A DNA stretch of 64,000 bases from Vespa crabro. Lineage: Eukaryota > Arthropoda > Insecta > Hymenoptera > Vespidae. Location of the stretch: positions 2,112,598 to 2,176,597 of the forward strand of contig NC_060957.1 in assembly GCF_910589235.1 (NCBI RefSeq), given 5' to 3'. Positions 22,010 through 33,900 of this stretch are shown piece by piece. The number at the start of each line of letters is the position of its first letter. The stretch's first letter is position 1. The position numbers and the translations under genes are program-made. The notes under the pieces are model-generated. The model ran no database searches. It was given only the letters and a program-made list of their open reading frames with translations, and was not told the DNA's origin.

Positions 22010-22289
22010 TAACGATCTATAAATTCTAATCTTAAACTTTGATATTACCTAAACATCATTAAATTAACTTCTACATCTTCGCATATAACGTATTTTCTAA
22101 ATAATTCGAACAATTATTTAATTACTAAATTTTCCTAGAACATCAAATTATTAAACCACAGAACTTCAAGTTATGCTGTAGCCGTGTTTTCTATTCACAT
22201 AGAGAAGCCCTATATGAGAGTTTCTAGCTTTTAAAAATGAAGGAGAATGAAAAATTATTGCTTGTACTACGAACTAACAGCTACTAAAA

Positions 22290-22320
<31 letters not shown>

Positions 22321-22434
22321 ACACATAGATTCTAAAATATGAAAGCAATTAACCGTACTTTCCCATGAGCATTGCTTTTTCTTATGTCTAATTATTGCAA
22401 GCAAATTCTTCCTTCTCTCTCTCTCTCTCTCTCG

Positions 22435-24382
22435 TTAAATAACGAAACGTTTGTCACAATACCTGATTCTTATGTGAAGCAATCTTATTGAATTATTTGG
22501 TAACATTTTCTTAACTAATAACTACTATTGGATTTATATCATTGTTTACTTATATGTATTAAGAATCGTACATTTCTCTGATATTATATGCTAATTCTTC
22601 GATGCTGATCGTATTATATCCTCATGTGCAATTTATTGTCTTGTTACTCTCTTTAGTCTGCGATTATAGTACACTTTTTGAAATGAATCGGAAAAGATTG
22701 TCATGTTCTAACGATAGCCTTATGCACGCGAAGAAGCGTTAAATGAAACGAAATGATTTCTTAACCTCGAATCCATTTGAAACAAGGCTTGATTCTTATT
22801 TAAAGTAGTTCGCTGAATCGTTTGGAAATATTTTCTGAAATGTTTTTCTTAACTTCTTTTGTAGTTATTTCGCTTTAATTATATCAATGTCGAGGATCGT
22901 TCGTCTCGTTGATATTGCAATTTAATACTCCGTTTCTATTCGTATTGTATTCTCTCTTACACGTTATTTTCTTGTTACTTTACTTAATTTGTGTAGATCA
23001 AATACGTTTTCGGATGAGATTTCTACTTTTCATGTTCCGACGATGGATATATCGCAAAGATGCGTAAAATGTAATGATACTATATCAGAATCTTCGAATC
23101 CGTATAAAATAAGAGTTGAATCTTATGAAACGTATTCTGCTGAATTGTTCGGAAACATTTTTTAAACGGTGGCACAACTTCAATAGGATTTATATAATAT
23201 TATATATATCTGTGTCGAGAATCTCACGTTTCATTGATATTACGTGTAAATTCTCCGTTGCTGTTCATATTGAATCGTCTCATGTACCTAATTTTTTTGT
23301 TATTCTCTTTTATATGTATCGATAAAATTCATTTTCAAAGGTATGGAATGATATTTAAATTTTTCATGTTTCACCGATGAGCGTATAAGGGGCGCAAAGA
23401 GATGTGAAACTTAACGAAATGATTTCAAAAACCTTCAATCCGTTTAAATCGAGAAATGTAATGCAGTCTCATGAAATGGTAGGTAATATTTCCTGAACTG
23501 TGAAACACCTTCTTTTCGAGTAATTTCGTCTTTTATCTATTTGTGTTGAGAATCGCATGTTTCTCTGATATTTAGCGCTAATTTTCCTATGCTGTATTGT
23601 ATTTTCGCATACACTTTATTTTATGGTTACTCTATTTATTCTGCGGCGATAGCAACCATTTTAATCGGAATTAGAAGAGATTTTAACTTTTTATGTTATT
23701 TCGACGGGCGTATTCGTGTGAAGAGGCGAAAAACTTATCTAAATGATTTCAAAAACCTCGTATCCATATAAAACGAGACTTGATTCTTATGTAATGGAGT
23801 CTTATGAATCGGACGGTAACTTTTTCTGAACTGTGAAACAGCCTGTTTTCGATTTATTTCGTTTTCTATCTATCTGGATCAATATTATTTCTGATATTAT
23901 GTACTATTTATCCGATGCTATATGTATTATCGCATGCACTTTATTTTCTTGTTACAATCTTTATTTTGCATTAATAGAATCTATTTTTAAAGGAATCGGA
24001 CGAAATATCAACTATCTCTGTTTCAACAGTGAACGAATACAGGCAAAGAGGTGTAAAACATAACGAAATGATTTCAAAAATCTCTAATCAGTTTAAAATG
24101 AAGCTTGATTCGTATGTTACGCAGTCTGCTGAATCGTAAGAAACATTTTCTGAACTGTGGCAAAACTCCTTTACAAGTTATTTCTTTATTTATCTGTGTC
24201 GAGAATCACTAGTTTCACTGATATTATATGCCATTGCTGTTTGTATTATATTCTAGCATGCACTTTATTTTCTTTTATCTGCGTCGATACAATTCGTTTT
24301 TAAAACGAATTGGTTGAGATTTCGACTTTTCATGTTTTGGTGATGACCGTATACAAGCGGAAAAGCGTAAAATGTAACGAAG
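22435..24382 (+). repeat. Diverged ~330-bp satellite, second array (six units, plus orientation)
   Basis: The landmark GGTAACATTTTCTGAACTG and variants occur near 22496, 22819, 23144, 23481, 23805 and 24132, spaced 323-337 bp. Units share GTGTCGAGAATCGCA, TTTCTCTGATATTA, CTGCGTCGATA-type and GTGAAGAGGCGTAAAA-type segments. All six have one orientation, unlike the first array. The left edge abuts a CT microsatellite; the right edge stops at the gypsy relic. Small frames at 23116-23325, 23589-23771 and 23833-24063 are repeat products. Confidence 0.88.
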
Positions 24383-24583
24383 ATTGTGTTTTCCGGTGAT
24401 TTAGTACCACCCACAGTTATTATTTTCTCTAATATATACTATATTAAAGTACTTTACCGAGTTCCTTGATGCTAGGGATTGAGGTCACATCACTTCCCTC
24501 TGTTATCACTAGTTGATGATTATTCATATTCGCACATGGCTCTTTGATGTCCGCAGAGTCTTCCTTGTTGTTTCCCAGTGGTG

Positions 24584-25141
24584 TTAGCGGTCCATGTGTA
24601 AAAAGAGATGTAAAACGAACTCCAAACAGCCCCTAGCAAGTGTAGACTTCAACCATATACCGTATAGTATATGGGAACACCCTCGGATTATCGTGTCTAC
24701 ACAGAGTTTTATCCCTTTTATCATGAAGAACAGTCCGATTACTTCAGCACTTGTCGATCTGAATGCTAAAAATCCCTGCCACAGTTTCGATATGGCATTC
24801 TCCGTGAATTTATTGAGATCAAATTTCCCTAGCAAGTTGTACAGCGATATTTTCTTACATGGAACGTGATATCTCCTTTTGCTATTGCATTCAGGAGTCT
24901 TGATCTCTCGGCTCGGAACATAACGTGGTCGCGTAAATTTTCTTTCTTGCTGCAAATAGATTCTACTTGTTATTAGGTGTTGCGTGTCTGTATATTTCAA
25001 AATGGGTTTTGTCAATGGACGATAGAATTTGTGGGGGAAGAGGACTTTGACCGACTTAGGTGTGAGTCGATATCTACTTGCCTCCATAAAGAACATTGGT
25101 GGCAATAAAGTGTTACATTCCCTGACGGTTCCCGTTTTCAC
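24584..25141 (-). pseudogene. Envelope-like C-terminal region (broken)
   Basis: An open stretch of 185 codons on the same strand as gag-pol and downstream of integrase, where env sits in errantivirus-like elements. The N-terminal half is basic (Arg/Lys-rich, KRRYHVPCKK). The C-terminal half has a hydrophobic segment (EVIGLFFMIKGIK with following residues) that could be a membrane anchor or fusion-associated helix. No start codon or signal peptide can be assigned because the frame is a fragment. The envelope role is inferred from position and the hydrophobic stretch. The viral glycoprotein family it derives from was not determined. Confidence 0.45.
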
Positions 25142-25833
25142 TAATACTCTTGATTTGGGTGTTATTCTGTTGGTACATCGAAATTGGTATTCTGTTGGTA
25201 CATCGGGAGTTCATTCTTCCTACGGTCTTACTTTGACGGGGGTTGCAGTTGACATGTGTATCACTTTTCTCGCCGTCACAGCTATATAATCCGTCGATCT
25301 CATTACCGTATATGCGAATTCATCAGAGTAGAGCGTAGCCAATGCCAGAGCCTTTTGTTTGATGACGTCACTGTACAACGCAGTCATTTGGTTTCGCATA
25401 TGCTTCTTCAGGTAGGCAAATTTAGAGTTGATTTACAACAAATTAAGGCCTTCGGCTAAGAGTTTCGTTTTGGTAGTGAATGTCTTACGCTTGCGTGTCT
25501 TTAGTTATGAACTACTCTAGTAATAACTACGAGTGCTTGCTTTTCAACAACGTGTATTCACACAAATGATATTCTGTCTTTATTCCCGAAGCGAAAGTGA
25601 CGTCATGAATGGTAAGTATGTAAATGTCAGGGAATATCTCTGTCTAACTTGAGACTGTTAATTTGGTTTGCCAAATCTTTATAAAATACATTATAGTGTT
25701 CAAAGTTATAAGTTGTATCAGATTGCGTCGTTCAGTAGGCATTGCCCTCCTCGTCCGTGACGCAAGCACCTTTCGTAAGTATGCATATGGTTCCCTTCTG
25801 GAGAATCACACTATTGTCTTTAATTTTGACAGA

Positions 25834-26270
25834 TTATTCCTTAAGATTGACCTTCACTGACGCCTGTACGACCAAATTATTCCATGTGCCGTACGGGTCA
25901 GAATACTGCATTTCAGCACAGCGTTCATCAGTTGAACTTGATCCAGCCAGTGTGACTCTTCGGTATTCGGTGACATTGGCTTTCAGACATGATATCTGGA
26001 GCGTAGGAGTTATCGATAGAATTCCAGTATTGAACGCGATCTTGCAAGCTTCCGAGGTTGTGTCCAATTGTGTCCAGATGTGTCTATTCTTCTGCCATTA
26101 TGAACGACAAACACGTGCGATGTCATATTACAGTGATATATTGTGCGTTCCAGTTCTACACGGCACTGTTACGCAAGTGTCTGCTCGTAATCAGCTGGAG
26201 GACCTGGATATAGATTTTCATGGAGTTCGACGTCCACATGGGGTTGTCGCAGTCCCCCGTATTCAACAGT
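25834..26270 (-). pseudogene. Envelope-like ectodomain region (broken)
   Basis: The open part (25834-26067) contains QYSDPYGTWNNLVVQAS preceded by VTEYRRVTLAG and a Cys residue. This pattern of Cys, Gly and aromatic residues is typical of a secreted or ectodomain glycoprotein rather than pol. Related sequence continues upstream to about 26270 in another frame, with several Cys and His residues and stops. It lies between integrase and the hydrophobic region, so it is probably the N-terminal half of the same envelope-like gene. Resemblance to chuvirus-type or errantivirus-type glycoproteins is only a suspicion from memory. Frameshifts and stops make it nonfunctional. Confidence 0.4.
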
Positions 26271-26478
26271 GATGGAATCGTCATGTTCATAATCGATCTT
26301 CCGCAATCATATCCCAAGAGGGCGAGGCAGATTTGACCGAATATACGATTATTGCCACTATTATTAACGCCTGCGTTCTAAGACAGAGCATTACCTATTC
26401 GACTTAGCCTTAGATTTTTTTTAATTTGTTACAGTTCACTATCTTCGCTCTCCCGTCCATCTGCAACCTAACGTTGTT

Positions 26479-26838
26479 TTAAGGTAACAGTTCTAGAATC
26501 TTATGGGAACCAGTGTATTGATTTCCCAATTTCGATGTTGGTTCTTTCAGCAAAAATATTTCGTCTCCCTCTTTCAATGTTTGAGAATTCATCTTGCGAT
26601 CATAATATTTCTTTAACAGCTCTTTGGCCCTCATAAGATTCCGCCGTGCTACCTCTTGTGTATAATTTATCCTATTAACTAATTTGACATAGTATTCTAG
26701 ATATGTCTGATCCATGTTTTCGTCTAAGGGCGGGTCTGTCGCCGATATCCGAGCTATCCTCTCGAAAACAAGTTCATGGGGTGAGAAGTATGTTTCCTCA
26801 TGAGTGCTGGCATTATAGGAAAACCTGGCAGTATCCAA
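26479..26838 (-). pseudogene. Gypsy integrase C-terminal region fragment
   Basis: 119 open codons. The N-terminal part reads FSYNASTHEETYFSPHELVF, the hallmark end of the integrase catalytic core in Ty3/gypsy elements (N-S-H/T...SPxELVFGR). A helical segment RNLMRAKELLKKYYDRK follows, then LKEGDEIFLLKEPTSKLG and YTGSHKILELLP. The last two fit the C-terminal DNA-binding region that ends with a GPY/F-like motif (here YTGSHKI). The remaining catalytic core lies upstream between 26840 and 27013 in broken frames. Inactive. Confidence 0.85.
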
Positions 26839-27012
26839 CCATTCATACCAATCCTTTTCCTTATTTATAAACTGTTTCAGATATTATACCAGCACGTGGT
26901 ATGACTTCTCGATTACCAATTAAATTGCTGATAGAATGCTGTTGTCTTGTATTGCTTAATTCGGAACTTCCACGTTATCGCTTTCATCAGTGAGCTTAGG
27001 AAATTGGCGGCT

Positions 27013-27474
27013 TTACTCATAAGAATGGAGTACGGTGTCCCGAATTTGCATATTAGATGAGTGATCATTGCATTTGCAATGTCTATAGAAGTAGTGTTGC
27101 GGAGGGATACGGCGTTGGAAAACTTGGTGAGTCAGAACTTGTGTTGTCAGAATGTATTTACTTCCCTTCGGAGTTTGAGGGAGAGGATTCATTACATCCA
27201 TCGCAACCTTATCAAATGCAGCTCCGGACGTGTTAGTGAGTATCATAGTTTGTTTACCCTTGATCCTGACTAACTTTTTTAACTGGCAATTCAGGCAGTT
27301 CAGAATGAATATCTGAATTTGCTCCTTCATATATTCCCAATGATATTTTTGCCGTATTCTATTGAATATCTTTGTGACACTTTTATGATCGCGCAGCGCT
27401 AACGAATGATTTTTGCGTATCAAGATCTCTTTTTCGTGCTTCTCAGGTATTTTATTATGTTTTCGCATACGCAT
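27013..27474 (-). pseudogene. Gypsy integrase zinc-binding region and start of catalytic core
   Basis: 153 open codons. The first half shows the H-H-C-C zinc-binding arrangement of retroelement integrases: HSLALRDHKSV, then KYHWEYM, then LNCLNCQLKK. The core follows with FDKVAMDVMNPLPQTPKGSK, matching the F-x-x-V-x-x-D opening whose Asp is the first of the catalytic D,D-35-E residues. After KYIL the frame shifts and the rest is unrelated sequence. The enzyme inserts element cDNA into chromosomes; this copy is dead. Confidence 0.85.
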
Positions 27475-28239
27475 ATCATAAAAGTCTTCTGGTCGAATAA
27501 TTTTATCAGCCTCCGTTAAATGTACGGTCAGGGTACGTTGACAATTATCGCTGTTTGCGATATACTGACCGACTGGAGATCCAATTCACATGTTATCGAC
27601 AGAAGTGATTTTATAGCGGAATCTAGTATCTCGCTATCTAATATGACGTTTCTTTGACTGGTAGAGATATTAACTTCTTTGTCTCTAAGTTAGTCATACG
27701 TGCCCGTTTCAACATCAGGTCCTTATATTTCGGGAGGTTTCCTAATTCGACTAACTGTCTTGCTCCTTCATCACACGGCGCCCCGCGTATGGTAATGAAG
27801 ATTGATATGTTATCCATTTTCATCGAAATTCTATCGCGTGATTCTATTAGATTTCATGAATTTCTGTACATCTCTTTTGACTGAAGCGGCATAGTATACG
27901 TGCACAAAGCCGGATCGAACATATCTTCCAAGCTGGTATCTAAATCTTATTTTCTTTGATCAGGGTAGAGAGAGATACTCGAGCCACTGCCTGACGCCTC
28001 ATACAATACCTGACCTGGTTCCGGACGGTCATAATATATTTCGTTAATGTGTGTTTCTAACGATGTCGAGGTTACTGCTGATGGCTCTTTTCCTAGTTCT
28101 GTTATTCACTTATTTAAACTGGTTCGTCTAGATAATTTCCTTAATTCTGCTACATTTTACCAGCTCGAGTATAATGATTCATTGGAGGAAGATTTGTTAG
28201 ATTGGTGAAAGGGCAAGATCTGCTTCATCCCCGGAGGAT

Positions 28240-28680
28240 TTCTGGATAAGAAGTTCGCATTAGCTGTTTCAGATTTTGCTTTAGTTTAATACGGCTCCAA
28301 TTATATATCCTGATACGTCCGTAGTCACATTAACTTCTCTCGTGAAGTCTGGGTATTGTAAGATAGGTTCTCTAATAGTGTGTCCCGGAGGGAAATGAAT
28401 GCGTCGTTCTGTACGTCCTTGTTCCAAACAAAAGTTACTTCTTTCTTTAACAAATTGATCAGTTTTTTCGCAATTTTAGAAAAAGCTGGGAAAAACCTGC
28501 AATAATATTTTGAAATGCCTAGAAATTGGCGAATATTCTTAGCGTTTCGCAGACTCAGAAATTCCTTGATCGCTATGATTTTCTTTAGGTCCAGATTAAT
28601 TCCGCCTTCCTTAACTATATGATCTAAATATACGACTTTTCACTTCAAAAATTCTCACTTGTCTGTTTTCTATTTCAGTT
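28240..28680 (-). pseudogene. Gypsy RT connection and RNase H start, broken
   Basis: Minus-strand translation in mixed frames gives LDHIVKEGGINLD, IRQFLGISKYYCRFFPAFSK and FVWNKDVQNDAF. These are the thumb/connection segments that follow the palm in Ty3/gypsy polymerases (consensus type FLGxxxYYRRFIP). A start of RNase H around 28270-28330 (TREVNVTTDVSG-like in one frame) follows. Several frame changes and stops. It continues the RT fragment at 28670-28888. Confidence 0.75.
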
Positions 28681-29219
28681 TGGCTGATCTCAGGCGCTCT
28701 ACTAATTTCTTGAATTTTATTTTGTGCTCTCGAAGTGATTTTGCAGACAGGACTACATCATCCAAATAGACAAATATTTCGTCCCCTTGGAGACACATCA
28801 ATACGAGGTCAATGAGACGTTGAAATGTTGCTGGGGCATTCTTAAAGCCAAATGCCATACGCGTAATGGTAGAAAAAATTTCGGCCATGTGACGTTAAGT
28901 ATTCCGTCTTTTGCGTATCCTCCGGATACATCTCTATTTGATGAAATTCCGACTTCAGATCAAAAATCGAAGAGTTTTGCAGACCCTATTTGGTTCAAGA
29001 TCTCTGTAATATTGGGCAAGGAATATGCATTATTTCGTCTTCCAGATATTGTCTAGTATGCTTATTAATTTCCTCCTTATGTAATGGTGGAAAACTATAC
29101 TTGGAATTTATGGGTATTTCATCGGTTGCGATAATCCTATGCGAAATTAATTTCGTGCTTCCCAGGCACTTTTCTGTGCTGACGTCAGCACAGTCTGTGC
29201 TGACAGCTACTAGTCTCAC
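28670..29219 (-). pseudogene. Gypsy reverse transcriptase, two broken segments
   Basis: The N-terminal segment (28995-29219) contains KYSFPPLHKEEINKHTRQYL, the fingers region that begins RT in this family (PxxxPPxxxEEIxxxIxxLL-type). The second segment (28670-28888) reads MAFGFKNAPATFQRLIDLVL, then FVYLDDVVLSAKSLREH. This includes the catalytic YLDD box of motif C; YxDD with Leu at this site fits Ty3/gypsy rather than BEL/Pao. The part between, with the motif A aspartate, is in disrupted frames (28890-28990). Inactive. Confidence 0.9.
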
Positions 29220-29879
29220 GACACTTTTTCTCTTCTTGATTTAAATTATCGAATTTTAATAGTGATTTTACTCGTTCTACCCTGTTTTTGCGTTTTAGAT
29301 TACTCGATTAGGATTTCTCTAGAACAAGTCCGCTTGAATCGCGAATTGCGGAGGCGGCAGTTACAGTCCTAACTGATGCAGTTAGACATTCTTTAGAATT
29401 ACTATGTCTTTGACTTATTGACTCGGTATTACTTTAGCCTTAAATTACGTACTGTTGGAGGATCAATGTGGGAACTATTATGTCATAGTCTTTATTTATG
29501 TTTTTGATCGTTTTAGACTAAAGTCCATGTATATTCGAGGCAGGATATTGAATCTAGGAATGTATCCCTTTTTGACTTCACAATTTTCTAATCGGAATAT
29601 CGTACTAGATCTAACGGGAACGTGGATTACCTATCGGTTAATGAATGATATTTTCTGATTTGGGAGTTCCATATACTTCCTGGAATAGTTTATGTTCGCG
29701 CCTGCTTCTAGAGAAACTCACTCTCTAAGATTCAATCTTGATCTATGGGGAAGCCAGGATCTACTATATGAAAGTTCATTAGTTTACAAAAGAGATTTAT
29801 AAAAATAGAACCCTTAGTATAAACGTGGCTATTAGTGGTCACTTATTTTAATGATCTCCTACGTGTCCACTGCCGTCCC

Positions 29880-29960
29880 GTTCGTGACAACATTTGTTTT
29901 TAATAAATTTATTTCCGAGCCAGTATCGATCATGAAAGTAACATTTTTATAAAATCCTTC
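29880..29960 (-). pseudogene. Gypsy aspartic protease active-site fragment
   Basis: The minus strand reads NVTFMIDTGSEINLL. DTG (codons at 29919-29927) is the catalytic triad of retroelement proteases, in its usual setting (hydrophobic residues, D-T-G-S/A, then N/D-x-L/I). The flanks are disrupted. It sits between gag zinc knuckles and RT as expected for Ty3/gypsy order. Confidence 0.75.
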
Positions 29961-30168
29961 TGAATCTAGAGATATGGACGGTACTTTAGTCTGTAGTCGT
30001 TAGTCTGTAATTGATTACAATGACTCGTCTGTGCTTATCGCTTTGAAGGCCAGGATAGGGCGAGAGGATCTGGGAACGGCCCCGCCCACACGCTGCGGGA
30101 CGGGCCACTCTCGATACTTCCCGGAACGCATGCTCGGGATTTGAATTTCGACGGTTGTGGTTGTATGC

Positions 30169-30463
30169 TCATTTCCAATGTTCATCTATCGTGTGTCCTG
30201 ATCTATTGCAATATCGACACCTTATCCCGCCATTTGGGCTGGCGGATGGAGAATTTGTCTTATCTTCATTTGTCTTTGAGCTTGGCAGCCGAAATACATT
30301 ATTCCGTTTATTGGATCGCGGTGATCCTTTATTTCGACGGTTTAATCGCGACAATTCCCATGTCCCATGAAAGAGGGTTGACCATAATGTTCGCATTCAA
30401 GATTGTTCCTTGAACTTTCTAGCATTTTGCAGCCAAATGCCCGGTTTTCACGTACAAGTTGCA
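30169..30463 (-). pseudogene. Gag zinc-knuckle region, two decayed CCHC motifs
   Basis: The first knuckle (30422-30463) reads CNLYVKTGHLAAKC: the CX2CX4HX4C pattern with the second Cys replaced by Tyr. The second lies in the open stretch 30169-30396 and reads CRYCNRSGHTIDEH, with His in place of the last Cys. Two knuckles at the end of Gag bind element RNA in gypsy-type elements. Between them is a basic, Arg/Asn/Ser-rich linker. Both knuckles have lost a ligand, consistent with decay. G+C is higher here than nearby. Confidence 0.75.
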
Positions 30464-30550
30464 TTTGGCTTTTTTGGCAGTGATTACACGGACAACTAAC
30501 GCGTCGTTTTTAATTGACAATTTGGTCCTTTTGGAATTGTGTGCTGCGAT

Positions 30551-30715
30551 CTAGTTTATACTAAGAAACGCGGCAGCCGCAGACAAAAGATCCTTATATT
30601 CCTCCATTCTAAGAATTAAGATTTTCAATTCCGGTGGTTGTTCATTTATGAAACATTCCAAAACTTCGATCACGATTCGTTGTCGTTCACCTACTGATAT
30701 TTTGCAAGACACCAT
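30551..30715 (-). pseudogene. Gag-like fragment at the truncated 5' end
   Basis: A 54-codon open stretch upstream of the zinc knuckles includes VGERQRIVIEVLECFINEQP and LILRMEEYKDLLSAAAAF. It is helical in character, as retroelement capsid segments are, and lies in the right place for Gag. The junction with satellite sequence is at about 30712, so the true Gag start and the 5' LTR are missing. The family match is inferred mainly from context. Confidence 0.5.
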
Positions 30716-30906
30716 ATTTATGTTGAGAATCGCACGTATTACTGGTATTAAGCTCTAATTCTACGATGCTGTGTGTATTGTATCCTCGCATTTGGTTCAA
30801 TAATATATGTTTTCATAGGAATCGGAAGAGATATCTATTCTTTATATTCCGACGATGGACGTATAAATTAACAAAATGATTTCGAAAACCTAGTATCTAT
30901 AAAAAC
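30712..30906 (+). repeat. ~330-bp satellite remnant on the far side of the gypsy relic
   Basis: TGTTGAGAATCGCACG, TCTACGATGCTG, TATTGTATCCTCGCAT, GGAATCGGAAGAGAT, TTCCGACGATGGACGTATAA and TTTCGAAAACCTAGTATC follow plus-orientation unit order. Variants match the 22.4-24.4 kb array, so the gypsy element landed in, or was joined to, that array. Confidence 0.82.
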
Positions 30907-33900
30907 TACCCAGGACGAGATTCCAAAATATGTAGGATATTTTTGAAACCCTGCAAATCAATCGATTAAGATATAAAAGTAAATTATTTTTTAATGAATT
31001 ATTAAATTATGGTAATATATAATAAATTTCCGTATGTAATATAGTACGTCATCGTACGTTGCTAGATAAGAATTTAAACAGAACACCTTAAAATTATTAC
31101 TTTGATAACGTTGAATTGTTTCGCTATATAATCGAAAGACATTTTGAAGTTTGTAAAGTGAAAATTTCTTCGCATCGCGTACAAGTATACTTATATTTAC
31201 ATATATGTGTGTATTAATTTATTCGTTGTATATTTCGAACATAAAATTGTAAATCTTACTGGTTTTTTAATAAAAATCTATTAAAGAATGTGAGAAAAAT
31301 AGTGTTATCATTACTGTAATCTAAACTGGACACTTCAAGCTGCTTCCAAAATGATCGAGTCGAGTAACATTCTCTTTTTTCTCTTTTTTCTTATATATGT
31401 TCTTATATATGTTCTTATATCTCAGTTGTCGTCATCGTCAACGGCGTAGAAATAAGGTTTTTGGTCGGTTTAAAGTTTCGTGTACGCATACAATAAAGTC
31501 GGAATAACCAGTTGTTTGATAGTAGCTAACAAATGGGATTATGAAACTACGTTGGCTGGAAGCAGGAAAAGGAAATGTGACATTTAGCCAATATGTTATG
31601 GTTAAACGTATTATATTTATGTATATAAATGATATATGGAAACAACGAGACGAAACGAAAAGGAGATCAAAAGAGAACGAACCAGAGCGAATCGTTCCGG
31701 CGATTTTAACGAGCAAACTATTGATCGTTTTCCAACCGACATACCGACTTATAATATACTTTTTATAACTCCGATATGGACGGAAACGATTCTTTCGTGT
31801 ATTATATCTCAACAGTGTACAATACCTCTCGTTTTCCTTCTCTTTCCGTTTCGTTTTTTACTTTCGCGAGAGATAAATAGTGATAGGGATAGAGATAGAA
31901 ATGGATTTAACGCATTTCAGAATTCCTGTCGCTTTTTGAGGTCGGAAGAACCTTGCTAACTGCGATACATCTGTCAAAGTTTTATTGGCGGAAAATCTCT
32001 GAGAACAGAAAAATCAAGCTTCCGTTTTATCCGTATACCGAGAAACTCGCGCAATGCCATAGTATAGTTCATAAAAAGCCTTTCCTTCCTCGTCGGAGTC
32101 AAGTCCTCAAAATTTCGCTTCAAAAATTCTCGCTCTGGTAAATTCTCTTTCTTTCCAATAAGGGAATTTATTGACCTTACTATCCAATTATTTTGAATTT
32201 TTCTCTATTCGCCGTATCATAACAGTATATCTATTTTATTGAAATCTCAGATAGAACAATTTTAATCGACTCTTTTCTTATATTCTTTATTCTATTTTTC
32301 TTATTTTCTTATCATTTTTTTTTTATTTTCTTTCTCTTCTTTTTTTCTTTTAATCAAACTGAATCTCGCTAATTCCATTTAATTTTCTCTGGGTTTATAC
32401 CTTCTATTCAAGGTATAGTAATAGAGATAAGAAATATTTTAGTGATATTAAATCTATAAAGAAATTCCAGGAGTTTTACTTTATGAAGAGGATTATTCGA
32501 TATTATGCTTTACATATCGGCCGATGAGAATAGACGGATAATGGAAGTAAGTGTTTCTTAAAAGTGGATAATTCGAGCGGTTTACACAAATCAGCTTATT
32601 TCCAAATGCAATTATTATACAAAATAAGCAATAAATCACACGAGTGGTATTGCATGTAAAGTTTATTTTCGCATAATCGGTCGATTATTGCTTCGCAAAA
32701 TAAACGGATTCATATCAATTGATGCGATTTGACTACGTAATACTAACGTAAGGATGTTTGATTAAATCGCATTACGTTAAAGTATGATTAAAATAAATTT
32801 TATGAACATCGATAATTTCTACGATAATATAAAATTAATAGTTATAAAACTTTTAGACTTTTTCTGAGTCTACATAAGAAAAAAGAAAATAAATAAAAAT
32901 AAAAAAAAATGTAAAGGATCATGATCGATGTTTGTTACGAAAGTTGTTCGTCCTTCTATAAACCTTTAGTGCGATCATTTTTTCATTATATAATTTGATT
33001 TCTCATAAGACCGATATGTCAATGGCACGATCTACTTATAAGACAGATTCAACCGAAATTAATTTTCTTGAGTCGACTACTCCTTCGAGTTAAATATCTT
33101 TCATCAAACGAATCAATCTGTTGTCGAAAGACGATAATTACTTTTCTGTTAATACGATCTTGTGAACAATGTCTACGAGCCATAATCTTCGATGTTACGT
33201 GTCACATGCATGAGAAAAGTTCAAAGTACAAAGTTGAAGAACAAAGGAAAATAAATAAATGAACATGATTTACTTACGACTGTGAATGAATATACATAAG
33301 CAAATAAAGTTAAATCATTTTTTCACGAGAAAAAAACATTCGTGTCGATCGGTTACGTTCAATTAATAAACAAAAGAATCTTCAAAATCTAATAAAATGT
33401 ATACACAGATAAAAAAAATATACACAGAGATAAAAAAAATGTAAGTGTGTGTACTCACCAATTGTACTAATTGTACTAAACCAACGTGCATGACACAGCA
33501 AAATTTGGATCCTCTCTTTGTACAAGGTGTAAAAAATGTTGTGTCACGGTTTCTATAGATGATAGTACAACTTATGATCGACTAAGATATATTAGAAAAA
33601 CTAGTCGTAAAATTGACCTTCCTCATAAATTTGAAGATGAAATTTTTTGTTGTTGAAATATGTTCTACTTACCATAAAGATGAAAAGTGCAAAAGGAACC
33701 ATTTTTCTAAAAATAATGAAGTTTCTTCATCTGCTAAATGAATACTTCTAATAACACCACTACACATTCTGTAGTTGTGATTTGAAATTTGAATGTAAAC
33801 AGTTAGGATTGGAGTCGAGTAGGCATTTTGCATTTGACCGTGCGACGTATAATTCGTGAAAAATGTTTATTTCTATATCGCCTTCGACGAGTGCAACAAT

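Larger units (their letters stand above)
20451..22434. other. Simple-repeat-rich spacer without recognisable gene
   Basis: AT-rich, with a GA tract (21315-21390), a (TA)n run (21949-22007), a second GA tract (22284-22320) and a CT tract (22412-22433) that abuts the satellite array. Open frames at 20414-20812, 21049-21532 and nearby overlap on both strands and are mostly repeat-derived. Confidence 0.6.
24383..30711 (-). mobile_element. Ty3/gypsy-type element relic with envelope-like region
   Basis: On the minus strand the order is gag with zinc knuckles, protease, reverse transcriptase, RNase H start, integrase, then an envelope-like region. This is the order of Ty3/gypsy elements and of errantivirus-type elements that carry env after pol. 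Every gene is broken by stops and frameshifts. No LTR pair was found: satellite abuts the gag end at about 30712 and lies at 24382 on the other side, so both ends appear truncated. Spread over 6.3 kb, the element kept nearly its whole internal region. Confidence 0.8.

Noticed and set aside
24594..24869. Plus-strand frame opposite the envelope-like region
   Set aside because: Antisense shadow of the longer minus-strand frame.
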